The notes under the pieces were generated by a model. That model saw nothing but the letters and a program-made list of their open reading frames with translations. It did no database searches and was not told the DNA's origin. This document shows positions 25,047 to 33,579 of a stretch of 64,000 nucleotides of DNA, piece after piece; position 1 is the stretch's first letter, and each line of letters starts with the position of its first letter. Location of the stretch: the NCBI GenBank assembly GCA_016178785.1, contig JACOSO010000043.1, forward strand, positions 1-64,000, read 5' to 3'. The DNA comes from Bacteroidota bacterium (lineage in GTDB: Bacteria > Bacteroidota > Bacteroidia > Cytophagales > Cyclobacteriaceae). Position numbers and translations under genes: made by a program.

Positions 25047-26042
25047 ATGAAGGAGGTCAAGTGGGCTATTCTCGGCTGCGGCAAGATTGCCCGCAAATTT
25101 GCATCTGACCTTCAACTCGTGAAAAACGCAAAACTGATTGCCGTAGCTGCAAGAGAGCAGTCGCATGCTGATAATTTCGCTAAAGATTTTCCGGTCAAGT
25201 ACAAGCATGCCAGCTATCAAAGCCTTGTTGAAAATCCTGATGTTGATGTAGTTTACATTGCCACACCGCACGCCTTTCACCATGAGCATACATTGCTTTG
25301 TCTGAGTCACGAAAAGGCGGTGCTCTGCGAGAAAGCATTTGCCCTAAATGCCCGGGAGGCAAGAGAGATGATTGCTTTCGCAAAGAGCAAACATCTGTTT
25401 CTTATGGAAGCTTTTTGGACCAAGTTTCTTCCGCACTATGGGCTCATAAAAAACATGATCGAGCAAGGAAAAATTGGAAGGGTGCAAAGTGTGATTGCCA
25501 ATTTTGGTTTCATTCCAACTCCACCGGTTGCTCCACGACTTTACGATCCTAAACTTGGAGGTGGCTCCTTGCTTGATATTGGTGTTTATACTGTTTTTTT
25601 AGCGCTCGATATATTAGGAAAGCCCGATGGAGTTATGGCTTCGATGACGCCATCTTCTCAAGGCACCGACAGTCAGTGCGCCATTCAGTTCAGTTATGGA
25701 AGCGGAGCATTCGCCCAGCTTTTTTGTTCGTTCAATTCCAATCTTTCTACAGGGGCGGACATTGCAGGTGACAAGGGAAGAATAAGGTTGACACAGCGGT
25801 TTCTCGGACCAACAACTGAAATTGAATATTATCCGGGGATTGTTGACTCTCGTGAGTTAATTCCATTTGAAAGGGCTAAGGGCAATGGCTACGAATATGA
25901 GGCGCAGCACGTCACGGATTGTTTGCTAAATAATTTGAAGGAAAGCCCGATTGTAAAACATGCTGACACACTTTTATTAATGGAAACTCTTGACCGGGTT
26001 CGTACTGAAGCAAAAATCCATTATCCGGCTGACGATCATTAG
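25047..26042 (+). CDS. Gfo/Idh/MocA-family oxidoreductase
   Basis: A 331-residue NAD(P)-dependent oxidoreductase. The Rossmann motif ILGCGKIARKFA is at residues 8-19, YIATPHAFHHEHTLLCL is the usual IATP..H block, and the EKP motif appears as CEKAFALN, with Ala replacing Pro. GGGSLLDIGVYTVFLALDIL is the DxGxY substrate block. It most resembles dihydrodiol dehydrogenase-like members acting on sugars or related alcohols. Substrate is not predictable. Confidence 0.9.
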   Translation: MKEVKWAILGCGKIARKFASDLQLVKNAKLIAVAAREQSHADNFAKDFPVKYKHASYQSLVENPDVDVVYIATPHAFHHEHTLLCLSHEKAVLCEKAFALNAREAREMIAFAKSKHLFLMEAFWTKFLPHYGLIKNMIEQGKIGRVQSVIANFGFIPTPPVAPRLYDPKLGGGSLLDIGVYTVFLALDILGKPDGVMASMTPSSQGTDSQCAIQFSYGSGAFAQLFCSFNSNLSTGADIAGDKGRIRLTQRFLGPTTEIEYYPGIVDSRELIPFERAKGNGYEYEAQHVTDCLLNNLKESPIVKHADTLLLMETLDRVRTEAKIHYPADDH

Positions 26043-26084
26043 TTTTATGGAGAAAATATTCATTCGCCTTTCCGCATTTTGCCG

Positions 26085-26092
26085 TACCTTTG
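26085..26092 (+). promoter_or_regulatory. -7 box abutting the second sigma gene
   Basis: TACCTTTG matches TANNTTTG exactly and ends 10 nt before ATG 26103. TTCG at 26063-26066 lies 18 nt upstream and could be a weak -33 element. Confidence 0.4.
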
Positions 26093-26102
26093 CCCCTCTG
26101 CT

Positions 26103-26702
26103 ATGACGCAAGCTCAGACCATAACGCATTACCAACCTTTGTTGCACACCATTGCTTACAATCTTGTGCGCTGCAAAGAAGATGCTGAAGATATTGTGCA
26201 AGAAACTTTCACGAAGTGGCTTACGATCGATCAGCAGAAAATTGAGAACACAAAAGCGTATTTGATCCGGGCGGTCACTAATAATTGCCTGAATCATTTG
26301 AGTTCGCTTCGTAAGAAAAAGGAAGAATATTTGGATCACTTTCACTTGCCTGAGTTGCTGACCAAGTTCAAGGAAACGAATCTTTCAAAATTAGATTTGG
26401 ACATTAACCTGAGCGCAGCATTTAAAGTGTTGAACACCAAATTAGGCCCATTAGAGCGAGCCGTTTATTTGCTCAAGGAAGTTTTCGACTTTGACTACGA
26501 TGAACTGCAAGTAGCGTTAGATAAAAAGAAAGAACACTGCCGCCAGTTGTTTTGTCGTGCAAAAAAGAAATTGGAAGAGGAGACATCAAAAATCCATTTC
26601 GCGCTTCCTGACGCTTCTAAAATGATGAAGAGTTTTCGCGAAGCTTGCGATTTTGGCAATGCTTCGAAATTGATACAAGAGCTTAAGCAACAGATCTCTT
26701 AG
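26103..26702 (+). CDS. ECF-type sigma factor
   Basis: A 199-residue sigma-70 family protein. Region 2 is clear: YNLVRCKEDAEDIVQETFTKW and KAYLIRAVTNNCLNHLSSL. Region 4 is more divergent (LGPLERAVYLLKEVFDFDYDELQVAL, then KKEHCRQLFCRAKKKLEEE). The RAVYLLKEVFDFDY form resembles the SigJ/ECF41 subgroup, although the SnoaL-like C-terminal domain usual there is absent. No anti-sigma gene is adjacent. The start at 26103 is chosen because upstream in-frame codons lie in the promoter. Confidence 0.85.
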   Translation: MTQAQTITHYQPLLHTIAYNLVRCKEDAEDIVQETFTKWLTIDQQKIENTKAYLIRAVTNNCLNHLSSLRKKKEEYLDHFHLPELLTKFKETNLSKLDLDINLSAAFKVLNTKLGPLERAVYLLKEVFDFDYDELQVALDKKKEHCRQLFCRAKKKLEEETSKIHFALPDASKMMKSFREACDFGNASKLIQELKQQIS

Positions 26703-26733
26703 GAAGAAAAGTAAGACAACCGTCACATTTCAG

Positions 26734-26752
26734 TTCTAAGATTGTCTTAGAA
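26734..26752. promoter_or_regulatory. Perfect 8-3-8 palindrome before the desaturase gene
   Basis: TTCTAAGA-TTG-TCTTAGAA is a perfect inverted repeat ending 11 nt before the desaturase ATG. It may be an operator or a 5' UTR hairpin. It has no T-run, so terminator function is unlikely. Confidence 0.5.
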
Positions 26753-26763
26753 GAAGAATTAAA

Positions 26764-27747
26764 ATGAGCACAGCCACTTCTACTTTACAACCCGAGGTTC
26801 GAAGAAAGCCAATCCTTAAACAGGAATTTGCTTTTGCGTTGATTCATCTCACTCCTCTTGCCGCCATTTTAACGGGGGCCACTTTTTTTGACTGGATGGT
26901 TTGTGTTTTCCTTTATGTCTTCCGCATGTTTTGGGTTACGGGCGGATATCACAGATACTTCGCTCATAAATCTTATAAGACTTCGCGCTGGTTTCAGTTT
27001 GTGATTGCTTTCATGGCACAGACTTCGGCTCAAAAGGGAGCTCTCTGGTGGGCCGCTCACCATCGTCATCACCACAGGCATAGCGATACTCCGGCTGATC
27101 CGCATTCAATGAAAATTTATGGATTCTGGTATTCGCATATTGGCTGGATTGTAGGTCCGGATTTCAAAGAAACCGATTACAAAACCATTGGCGATTATGC
27201 TAAGTACCCGGAGTTGGTTTGGCTGAACAAACATTATCTCGTGGCTCCTACTATTCTTGCTATTACTGTAATGGCACTTGGCGGAATAGTAAATGGAGGA
27301 AGTATCCTGATGATGTTCACCGCTGCCGGATTCTCGACTTTGTTTATCGGATTCTTTTTGAGCACAGTGATTTTGTACCACGGAACGTTTTCCATCAACT
27401 CGATCATGCACAAGTTTGGCAACCAGCGCTACGAATCGCATGACGAGAGTCGCAACAGTGTTTGGCTTGCGTTGCTTACACTTGGCGAAGGCTGGCACAA
27501 CAATCACCATTACTATGAAGTGGCTTCGCGCCAGGGTTTTTTCTGGTGGGAGGTCGATATTACCTATTACATTTTAAGGGGATTTGCAGCGGTTGGCTTG
27601 ATCTGGGAGTTGAAAGAAGTTCCGAAGCATATCAAATACTCTAAAAACAAATCGCACGCGCAGGAGTTGAAGAAGCAGTTCGATGCTTCGCGTCCTCCTG
27701 TTGCCAAGCAGGAAAAGTCTGTTGAAGAAGATGTCACAGTCCATTGA
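26764..27747 (+). CDS. Acyl-CoA desaturase, delta-9 (stearoyl-CoA desaturase) type
   Basis: A 327-residue membrane di-iron desaturase with the three boxes of the SCD/OLE1 class: HRYFAH (HxxxxH), HRHHHRHSD (HxxHH) and EGWHNNHHYYE (HxxHH). Hydrophobic segments flank them, e.g. FAFALIHLTPLAAILTGA. It would insert a double bond in saturated acyl chains. A perfect palindrome sits just upstream. The last 17 bp overlap the next gene. This is the second desaturase in the window, of a different class from that at 12946-13995. Confidence 0.94.
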   Translation: MSTATSTLQPEVRRKPILKQEFAFALIHLTPLAAILTGATFFDWMVCVFLYVFRMFWVTGGYHRYFAHKSYKTSRWFQFVIAFMAQTSAQKGALWWAAHHRHHHRHSDTPADPHSMKIYGFWYSHIGWIVGPDFKETDYKTIGDYAKYPELVWLNKHYLVAPTILAITVMALGGIVNGGSILMMFTAAGFSTLFIGFFLSTVILYHGTFSINSIMHKFGNQRYESHDESRNSVWLALLTLGEGWHNNHHYYEVASRQGFFWWEVDITYYILRGFAAVGLIWELKEVPKHIKYSKNKSHAQELKKQFDASRPPVAKQEKSVEEDVTVH

Positions 27748-28297
27748 GCAGAATTTTTTAGAAAGCGCAATCAAACTTTTCCGGTACTACAAGAAACTCG
27801 GAGAAGGGGCAATAGCTCAACTCAACGATGAGCAAGTTTTGGTAAAGCCCAATGAACTTAGCAACAGCATTGCATTGATCGTACATCACCTCAGCGGGAA
27901 TATGCTTTCGCGGTGGACGGATTTTTTAAATTCTGATGGAGAGAAACCCTGGCGTGATCGTGAAGCGGAGTTTGAAAAATCGTATGCTAACAAGACGGAA
28001 ATGCTCGAGGCATGGGAGAAGGGATGGAAGTGCTTACTTGATACCCTGGAAAGCTTGAAGCCCGAAGATCTTTCAAAGCTCATTTACATTCGCAATGAAG
28101 GCCAAACGGTACTGGAAGCAATTCAAAGACAACTGGCCCATTATCCGCATCATGTTGGGCAGATTTTGTATCAGGCCAAGATTTTGAAGGGAGATGATTT
28201 TAAATCCCTTTCAATTCCCAAAGGGAAGTCGGATAGCTTCAATCAGGATAAATTTGGCCAGCCTAAAGAACGAAAACATTTTACAGACAAGCTCTGA
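27731..28297 (+). CDS. DUF1572 (DinB superfamily) protein
   Basis: A 188-residue protein of the DUF1572 group in the DinB superfamily. It has the pattern NSIALIVHHLSGNMLSRWTDF, with the first metal-ligand histidines, and QRQLAHYPHHVGQILYQAK, with the C-terminal histidines. Members are probable metal-dependent transferases of unknown substrate. The ATG at 27731 overlaps the desaturase 3' end by 17 bp, so translation is probably coupled. A cluster of fluidity or stress genes cannot be inferred from this alone. Confidence 0.88.
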   Translation: MSQSIEQNFLESAIKLFRYYKKLGEGAIAQLNDEQVLVKPNELSNSIALIVHHLSGNMLSRWTDFLNSDGEKPWRDREAEFEKSYANKTEMLEAWEKGWKCLLDTLESLKPEDLSKLIYIRNEGQTVLEAIQRQLAHYPHHVGQILYQAKILKGDDFKSLSIPKGKSDSFNQDKFGQPKERKHFTDKL

Positions 28298-28398
28298 TTT
28301 GGATTTTTAGCAAACGGAATTAACTTTGCAGTCCTTTTTAGGATTCAAGATTCCAAATTCAAGGTTCAAGATTGATATTGAATTTTGAATTGATTTAA

Positions 28399-28472
<74 letters not shown>

Positions 28473-28497
28473 AAGAGGTTTAGGGCCTCACCCCAAA

Positions 28498-28528
28498 CCC
28501 CTCTCCACTGGAGAGGGGCTTGTTTTTT
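28498..28528 (+). terminator. Terminator after tRNA-Gly
   Basis: Perfect 9-bp stem CCCCTCTCC-ACT-GGAGAGGGG followed by CTTGTTTTTT. The preceding CCTCACCCC at 28487-28494 makes this part of a repeat type also seen at 52739-52791. Confidence 0.75.
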
Positions 28529-28584
28529 AATGAGGCTAACGTTCTTCAATCTTGAATTTGAAATCTGAAATTTTGAATTCAATG

Positions 28585-28670
28585 GCCCGGGTGGTGGAAT
28601 TGGTAGACACGCAGGACTTAAAATCCTGTGGCCAGTAATGGCTGTACGGGTTCAACTCCCGTCCCGGGTA
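28585..28670 (+). tRNA. tRNA-Leu (UAA)
   Basis: An 86-nt class II tRNA. Acceptor GCCCGGG pairs with CCCGGGT. The D-arm is GGTGGAATTGGTAGACAC, anticodon TAA lies in CAGGACTTAAAATCCTG, a long variable arm (TGGCCAGTAATGGCTG) follows, and the T-arm is CGGGTTCAACTCCCG. CCA is not encoded. Confidence 0.97.
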
Positions 28671-28679
28671 CTAGCATTT

Positions 28680-28710
28680 AAAGTCGCTATTAATTGATGG
28701 CGACTTTTTT
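28680..28710 (+). terminator. Terminator after tRNA-Leu
   Basis: AAAGTCGC and GCGACTTT form an 8-bp stem around a 12-nt loop, followed by TTT. Confidence 0.75.
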
Positions 28711-28752
28711 ATTTTATTGCACTTCTAAAATTATCACTGTCTTTGATGGCGT

Positions 28753-28779
28753 TTTGCAACTAAATTTTAGTTACATTTG
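28753..28779 (+). promoter_or_regulatory. hicAB promoter
   Basis: TTTG (28753-28756) and TACATTTG (28772-28779, exact -7 consensus) are 15 nt apart, slightly shorter than usual. The -7 box ends 8 nt before the hicA ATG, implying a very short leader. Confidence 0.5.
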
Positions 28780-28787
28780 TTACTCTC

Positions 28788-29036
28788 ATGAGCAAGTTTA
28801 CGAAGGCCTTGGCCAGGTTGCAAAGCAAGCCTAAAGATTTCACCTGGTCGGAACTTCAAACCATCATGAAACATTTTGGATACGAAGAGAAAAAGGGGGG
28901 CGGGTCAAGGAGGAAATTTATTCACCCCGGTACAAATGCAGTTGTCAGCTTGCATGAGCCACATCCAAAGCCGCAAATGAAATCTTATGCAATTGATATA
29001 ATTATTGAACATCTTAACGAAGGAGGATTGATATGA
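28788..29036 (+). CDS. hicA: HicA toxin
   Basis: An 82-residue HicA-type mRNA interferase. TWSELQTIMKHFGYEEKKGG leads into GGSRRKFIHPG, where the dsRBD-like fold places the catalytic histidine, and it ends KPQMKSYAIDIIIEHLNEGG. The toxin-first order and the ATGA overlap with hicB are typical of hicAB. It is the first gene after the tRNA pair and belongs to an AT-rich accessory patch. Confidence 0.93.
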   Translation: MSKFTKALARLQSKPKDFTWSELQTIMKHFGYEEKKGGGSRRKFIHPGTNAVVSLHEPHPKPQMKSYAIDIIIEHLNEGGLI

Positions 29037-29389
29037 AAAATGTTTTGGAATTTAAAGGCTATGCCGGATCAGTAGAATTTAGTGCTGAGGACCAGGTGTT
29101 TTTTGGTAAAATCGTAGGTATAAGGGATGTTGTCACTTTTGAGGGAGCCACCGTTAAAGAGTTGACTAAAGCATTTCACGAGTCGGTGAACGATTACCTG
29201 GAGACTTGCAAGGAGATGGGCAAAGATCCGGATAAAGAGTTCAAGGGCAGTTTCAATGTCAGGGTGAAGCCAAGCATCCATCGGTTGATTTCCATGAGGT
29301 CCGCAGCGATGAAAATTTCCTTGAATCATTTCGTTGAAAAAGTCTTGGAAAAAGAAGTTCTTCATGAACACCACGGTCAAAGCATTTGA
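29033..29389 (+). CDS. hicB: HicB antitoxin with C-terminal ribbon-helix-helix
   Basis: A 118-residue HicB. The degraded RNase H-like domain is at the N-terminus (YAGSVEFSAEDQVFFGKIVG, then VVTFEGATVKELTKAFHESV and DYLETCKEMG). The C-terminal RHH DNA-binding part is FNVRVKPSIHRLISMRSAAM followed by SLNHFVEKVL. It binds HicA and represses the operon. The ATG overlaps the hicA stop by 4 bp. Confidence 0.93.
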   Translation: MKNVLEFKGYAGSVEFSAEDQVFFGKIVGIRDVVTFEGATVKELTKAFHESVNDYLETCKEMGKDPDKEFKGSFNVRVKPSIHRLISMRSAAMKISLNHFVEKVLEKEVLHEHHGQSI

Positions 29390-29567
29390 AATAAAATCAA
29401 AAGGATTTCGGAATTAATATTGTCATCTTTCTTGCCACCTATCAATATTGTAAAATATTAATTATCAGCTAATTAATGGCATATTAAAATACTCCGGTCT
29501 TGGGTACGAATTTGCAATGCACCAGCCTTGTTAAATTTTGCTAACTTCCAAGAGTAAAAAGATTCTG

Positions 29568-30427
29568 ATGTCACACAAGAAATTTTTGATGCTAACATGT
29601 CTTTTGTTTTCAATTTCGATTGTTGACGCACAATCGCTGACAAAAGAGAGAATAGAGAAACTCAAAAGTTCGGTCGTGAGAGTCACGATTGAGGGATCAC
29701 AATCTACCGGAACTGGCTTTTTTATTTCGCCTGACGGAGCACTCCTGACTTGCTGGCATGTTATTAGCCCATCTATAATCCAAGACTCAACTGGACTTCA
29801 TTTCAAAAAGATTTTTATCGAGACAAACAGCGGTCAAAAAATTGAAGTAGGTATACCCTTGTTTTTTTTCAAGACGAAACCTTTAACCTGCAGGCAGTGT
29901 CGAATGATTTCTGTGTTTTGATTCCCGCGCCTCCAATTAAACCCGTAAAATTTCCTTTTCTGAAAATTGGCAACTTTGACAATGTTGAAGAAGGAGATAA
30001 TATCTATACTTCTGGTTACCCATTAGGTCTGTCTTATCAGTTTGTTTCTCGAGGAATCTTATCCACAAAATTTGTTGACAGTACAATTCTCTACCAAAGG
30101 AGAACCCGACCGGATATTAAAGTGAAAAGATCAACTGCTTTACTTGATTTGACAATCAACAAGGGTAATTCTGGAGGCCCTATTATCAAACTTGGAGATT
30201 CAATCGATGATGATGAAGTTATTGGAATTGCTAATTTTCTAATTAATCCGTTTGGCCAGAATGCCGAGCAATTGAATTTACAATTAAATAATACAGGTAA
30301 TCTTTTATTGCCGACAGGAATATCCCTAACAGAATCAATGAAGTTGTTTTCGAATGCGATTATATACTCTTCAAACGGGATTAGCGGCTGTATATCAATA
30401 AATCATTTTTTGCAGCTGACAAAGTAG
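29568..30427 (+). pseudogene. Secreted trypsin-like serine protease gene broken by a frameshift
   Basis: The start MSHKKFLMLTCLLFSISIVDA is a signal peptide. The first frame carries GTGFFISPDGALLTCWHVI with the catalytic His, then hits a run of eight T at 29872-29879 and stops at 29921. Shifting by one base after that run restores FQDETFNLQAVSNDFCVLIP, containing the catalytic Asp, and later INKGNSGGPII with the catalytic Ser, ending at 30427. One extra T would give an intact S1C-type protease of about 286 residues. It may be a real mutation, slippage-based switching or a sequencing error. Confidence 0.8.
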
Positions 30428-30638
30428 CCTTAGGATCGTAATAGAGTGTCAAGGTTTTGAGGTTTTTTTTATTCTTAGATTCAGCAATAGACTTGTCGGT
30501 AGTTAGCTCTTTACTTATCTTTTTCACAAATGCATCGATATTCTCTGAATCCTTTTTTATACGCTTCTTCGTATCCTGAGAATAGCAACTGTAGCCAGAT
30601 ATCAATAGAACAAGGAAAATGACGATAATTCTATCCAT
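30381..30638 (-). CDS. Small putative lipoprotein
   Basis: An 85-residue frame. MDRIIVIFLVLLISGYSC looks like a lipoprotein signal with C18 as the lipidated residue, although -3 to -1 (GYS) is a weak lipobox. The mature part is Lys/Asp/Glu-rich. No family is recognised. It overlaps the 3' end of the convergent protease frame by 47 bp, which is unusual and leaves some doubt that it is expressed. Confidence 0.45.
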   Translation of the reverse strand: MDRIIVIFLVLLISGYSCYSQDTKKRIKKDSENIDAFVKKISKELTTDKSIAESKNKKNLKTLTLYYDPKATLSAAKNDLLIYSR

Positions 30639-30864
30639 GGGTTATTCTAATTTGATAATACTAATACAAAAGTGAGGTGAAAGGTAACATGAAATCTAGG
30701 TAAAACAAGTCGGTTAAACCTCTCGACTACCTTCGTTCTTTTAAGATTATGTACCGCGCCTCAAGTCATAGTGCTCGTAATACTGAAAATTTGAAGATAA
30801 GCACCTGTAAATCGAGGTTTCTTGCATGAAATAAAATCACGACTTTCGCCTACATTTTATTTTC

Positions 30865-33579
30865 ATGGCTGACGTTAAAAAACTTTTCCTCCTCGATGCC
30901 TACGCGCTGATTTATCGCGCTCATTTTGCATTCACCAAAAATCCACGAATCAATTCTAAAGGACATAACACTTCTGTTCCCTTCGGTTTTACAAACACGC
31001 TGCTTGAAGTAATTCAAAAACAAAAGCCAACCCACATTGCTGTAGCATTTGATACGGCTGCAAAAACTTTTCGCGATGAGATTTTCAAAGAATACAAAGC
31101 CACCCGGCAGGCTACACCGGAGGACATCAAGTCCGGAATTCCTACGGTGAAAGAAATCATTCGCGGCTTCAACATTCCGATTTTAGAAATGGATGGATAT
31201 GAAGCAGACGACATCATCGGCACGATTGCCACTCAGGCTGCTGCGAAAGGCTATGAAGTTTACATGATGACACCCGATAAAGATTTCGGGCAACTCGTGA
31301 AGGAAAATGTTTTCCTCTACAAGCCTGCCTACATGGGCAATGCGGTGGATGTTCTCGGCCCAAAAGAAGTGTGCGAGAAGTGGGACATCGAAAATGTTTC
31401 GCAGGTGATTGATATACTCGGTCTGCAGGGCGATTCGTCAGATAATATTCCGGGCATTCCGGGCATCGGGCCAAAGACGGCAGCCGATTTATTAAAGCAA
31501 TTCAAAACAGTAGAAGGCGTAGTTGCTCATGCAAGTGAGTTGAAAGGCAAACAAAAAGAACGCGTTGAGCAATTTGGCGAGCAGGCAATCCTTTCAAAAA
31601 GATTAGCTACGATCATCATTGATGTTCCGGTTGCGTTTGATGAAGAGGCATTGACTTATAAAGCCCCTAACGAAGCTAAACTTCGGCCGATTTTAGAGGA
31701 GCTGGAATTCAAGACAATGATTCCGCGAGTGTTTGCGACTGGTAGCTCAACCACGGTCCCTGCAATTAAGGAGTCGAAGCCCTCACAGTTATCAATGTTT
31801 GGAAAGGTAAGCTCGCCAATGACGGAGACGGAGCAAATGATTTCCGAGCCTACGGACGCTTCTTATCAAACGGTTGAAGCTGATGATAAAATCATTTTGC
31901 TGATTGAGAAACTGAAAGAACAAAAGGAAATCTCCATTGCAGTGGCGACCGATGAAGCCGAAAATTTCGATTTCTCAATTACAGGCCTGGCATTTTCATT
32001 TGCTGTTAATGAGGCTTTTTTTATTCCGATCAAGAATAAAAATCAATTGAATAATTTTTCAGAAGTTCTTTTAAACGAAGGCATCTCAAAAGTTGGCCAC
32101 AATATCAAGCAAAGTATTTTGTCGTTGAAGAAATTCGGCATAGAAATGCGGGGCCAGTTGTTTGATACAATGCTTGCACATTACCTGATTGAACCCGAAG
32201 CCTCACACGATTTAGGAATTATTTGCAATCAATATCTAAGTTCGCAATTGATTGCAAGCGATACCGATGAAGCAAAGAATTATTGTGAGCGAGCTGAGCG
32301 CTCCCTACAGCTCAAACGCCACCTTGAAAAAGAACTCCATACTCGCGGGCATTGGCGGTTAGGGCGTGAAGTAGAGATGCCTTTGGTATATGCTCTTGCC
32401 TCAATGGAGTATGAAGGTGTGGCACTTGACGAATCGGCTTTGCAAGGAATGTCTTCTTCCTTGAAAAAGGACAGCGAAAAAACACAATCCGAAATTTTTA
32501 AACTCGCTGATGCGGAATTCAACATTGCTTCACCTAAACAGTTGGGAGAGATTCTATTCGACAAGCTCAAACTTCTTGACAAAGCCAAGAAAACAAAAAC
32601 GGGGCAGTATGCCACAGGCGAGGAAGTTTTGGTGAAGCTTGCCGAAGAGCATGAGATTGCCAAGAAAATACTCGACTTCCGTGAATACGAAAAACTCCGC
32701 TCGACCTATGTCGATGCGTTGCCAAAAATGCTGAGCAAGTTTGATAATCGCATTCATACAGATTATAGACAGGCAGTGGCGGCAACCGGTAGGTTGAGTT
32801 CTAACAACCCGAATCTTCAGAATATCCCGATTCGAACTGAAAAAGGACGACAAATCAGAGGAGCATTTGTTCCTCGCGATAAAAATTTTCTATCGATGTC
32901 TGCCGATTATTCTCAGATCGAGTTGAGGATTGCGGCCGCATTCGCGAAGGATGAAACGATGATGGAAGCTTTTCGTACTGGCCGCGACATTCACACCACA
33001 ACAGCAGCAAAAGTTTTTAAAGTCGATATCGATAAAGTCACACCCGACATGAGACGCAAGGCCAAAGAAGTGAATTTTGGTATTCTCTATGGAAGCACTG
33101 CCTTTGGTCTTTCTCAAAATTTGAACATTACAAGAGGTGAAGCAACGGAGATCATCGATTCGTATTTCAAAGAGTTTTCGGCCATCAAAAAATACATGGA
33201 TGACTCGATCAATGGAGCCAGAGAAAAAGAATATGTGGAAACGATCTTAGGCCGCAGAAGATATTTGCGCGACATTAATTCTCGTAACATGGCCACGCGT
33301 CAATTTGCTGAACGCAACGCCATTAATGCACCCATTCAGGGAAGCGCAGCCGACATTATTAAAATTGCAATGATCAATATTCATCGCTGGCTTCAGCGTG
33401 AAAAATTGAAAACCAAAATGATTATGCAAGTGCATGACGAATTGGTGTTCGACCTTCACGTTGACGAGCAAGAAATAGTCAAACCCAAAGTGGCCGAACT
33501 TATGAGGACGGCTGTAATCCTAGATGTGCCTATGGATGTAGAAGTGGGCATTGGAAAAAATTGGTTGGAAGCGCATTAA
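30865..33579 (+). CDS. polA: DNA polymerase I with apparently inactive proofreading domain
   Basis: A 904-residue Pol I. The 5'-3' exonuclease occupies residues 1-290 (LLDAYALIYRAHFAF, MDGYEADDIIGT, GDSSDNIPGIPGIGPKTAA). The polymerase domain has motif A SADYSQIELRIAA, motif B RRKAKEVNFGILYG and motif C MQVHDELVFD. In the 3'-5' exonuclease region (about 340-500) the usual DxE reads AVATDEAEN, with Ala at both positions by my alignment, and NxKxD reads NIKQS. Proofreading is therefore probably lost. It repairs gaps and removes Okazaki primers. Confidence 0.97.
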   Translation: MADVKKLFLLDAYALIYRAHFAFTKNPRINSKGHNTSVPFGFTNTLLEVIQKQKPTHIAVAFDTAAKTFRDEIFKEYKATRQATPEDIKSGIPTVKEIIRGFNIPILEMDGYEADDIIGTIATQAAAKGYEVYMMTPDKDFGQLVKENVFLYKPAYMGNAVDVLGPKEVCEKWDIENVSQVIDILGLQGDSSDNIPGIPGIGPKTAADLLKQFKTVEGVVAHASELKGKQKERVEQFGEQAILSKRLATIIIDVPVAFDEEALTYKAPNEAKLRPILEELEFKTMIPRVFATGSSTTVPAIKESKPSQLSMFGKVSSPMTETEQMISEPTDASYQTVEADDKIILLIEKLKEQKEISIAVATDEAENFDFSITGLAFSFAVNEAFFIPIKNKNQLNNFSEVLLNEGISKVGHNIKQSILSLKKFGIEMRGQLFDTMLAHYLIEPEASHDLGIICNQYLSSQLIASDTDEAKNYCERAERSLQLKRHLEKELHTRGHWRLGREVEMPLVYALASMEYEGVALDESALQGMSSSLKKDSEKTQSEIFKLADAEFNIASPKQLGEILFDKLKLLDKAKKTKTGQYATGEEVLVKLAEEHEIAKKILDFREYEKLRSTYVDALPKMLSKFDNRIHTDYRQAVAATGRLSSNNPNLQNIPIRTEKGRQIRGAFVPRDKNFLSMSADYSQIELRIAAAFAKDETMMEAFRTGRDIHTTTAAKVFKVDIDKVTPDMRRKAKEVNFGILYGSTAFGLSQNLNITRGEATEIIDSYFKEFSAIKKYMDDSINGAREKEYVETILGRRRYLRDINSRNMATRQFAERNAINAPIQGSAADIIKIAMINIHRWLQREKLKTKMIMQVHDELVFDLHVDEQEIVKPKVAELMRTAVILDVPMDVEVGIGKNWLEAH

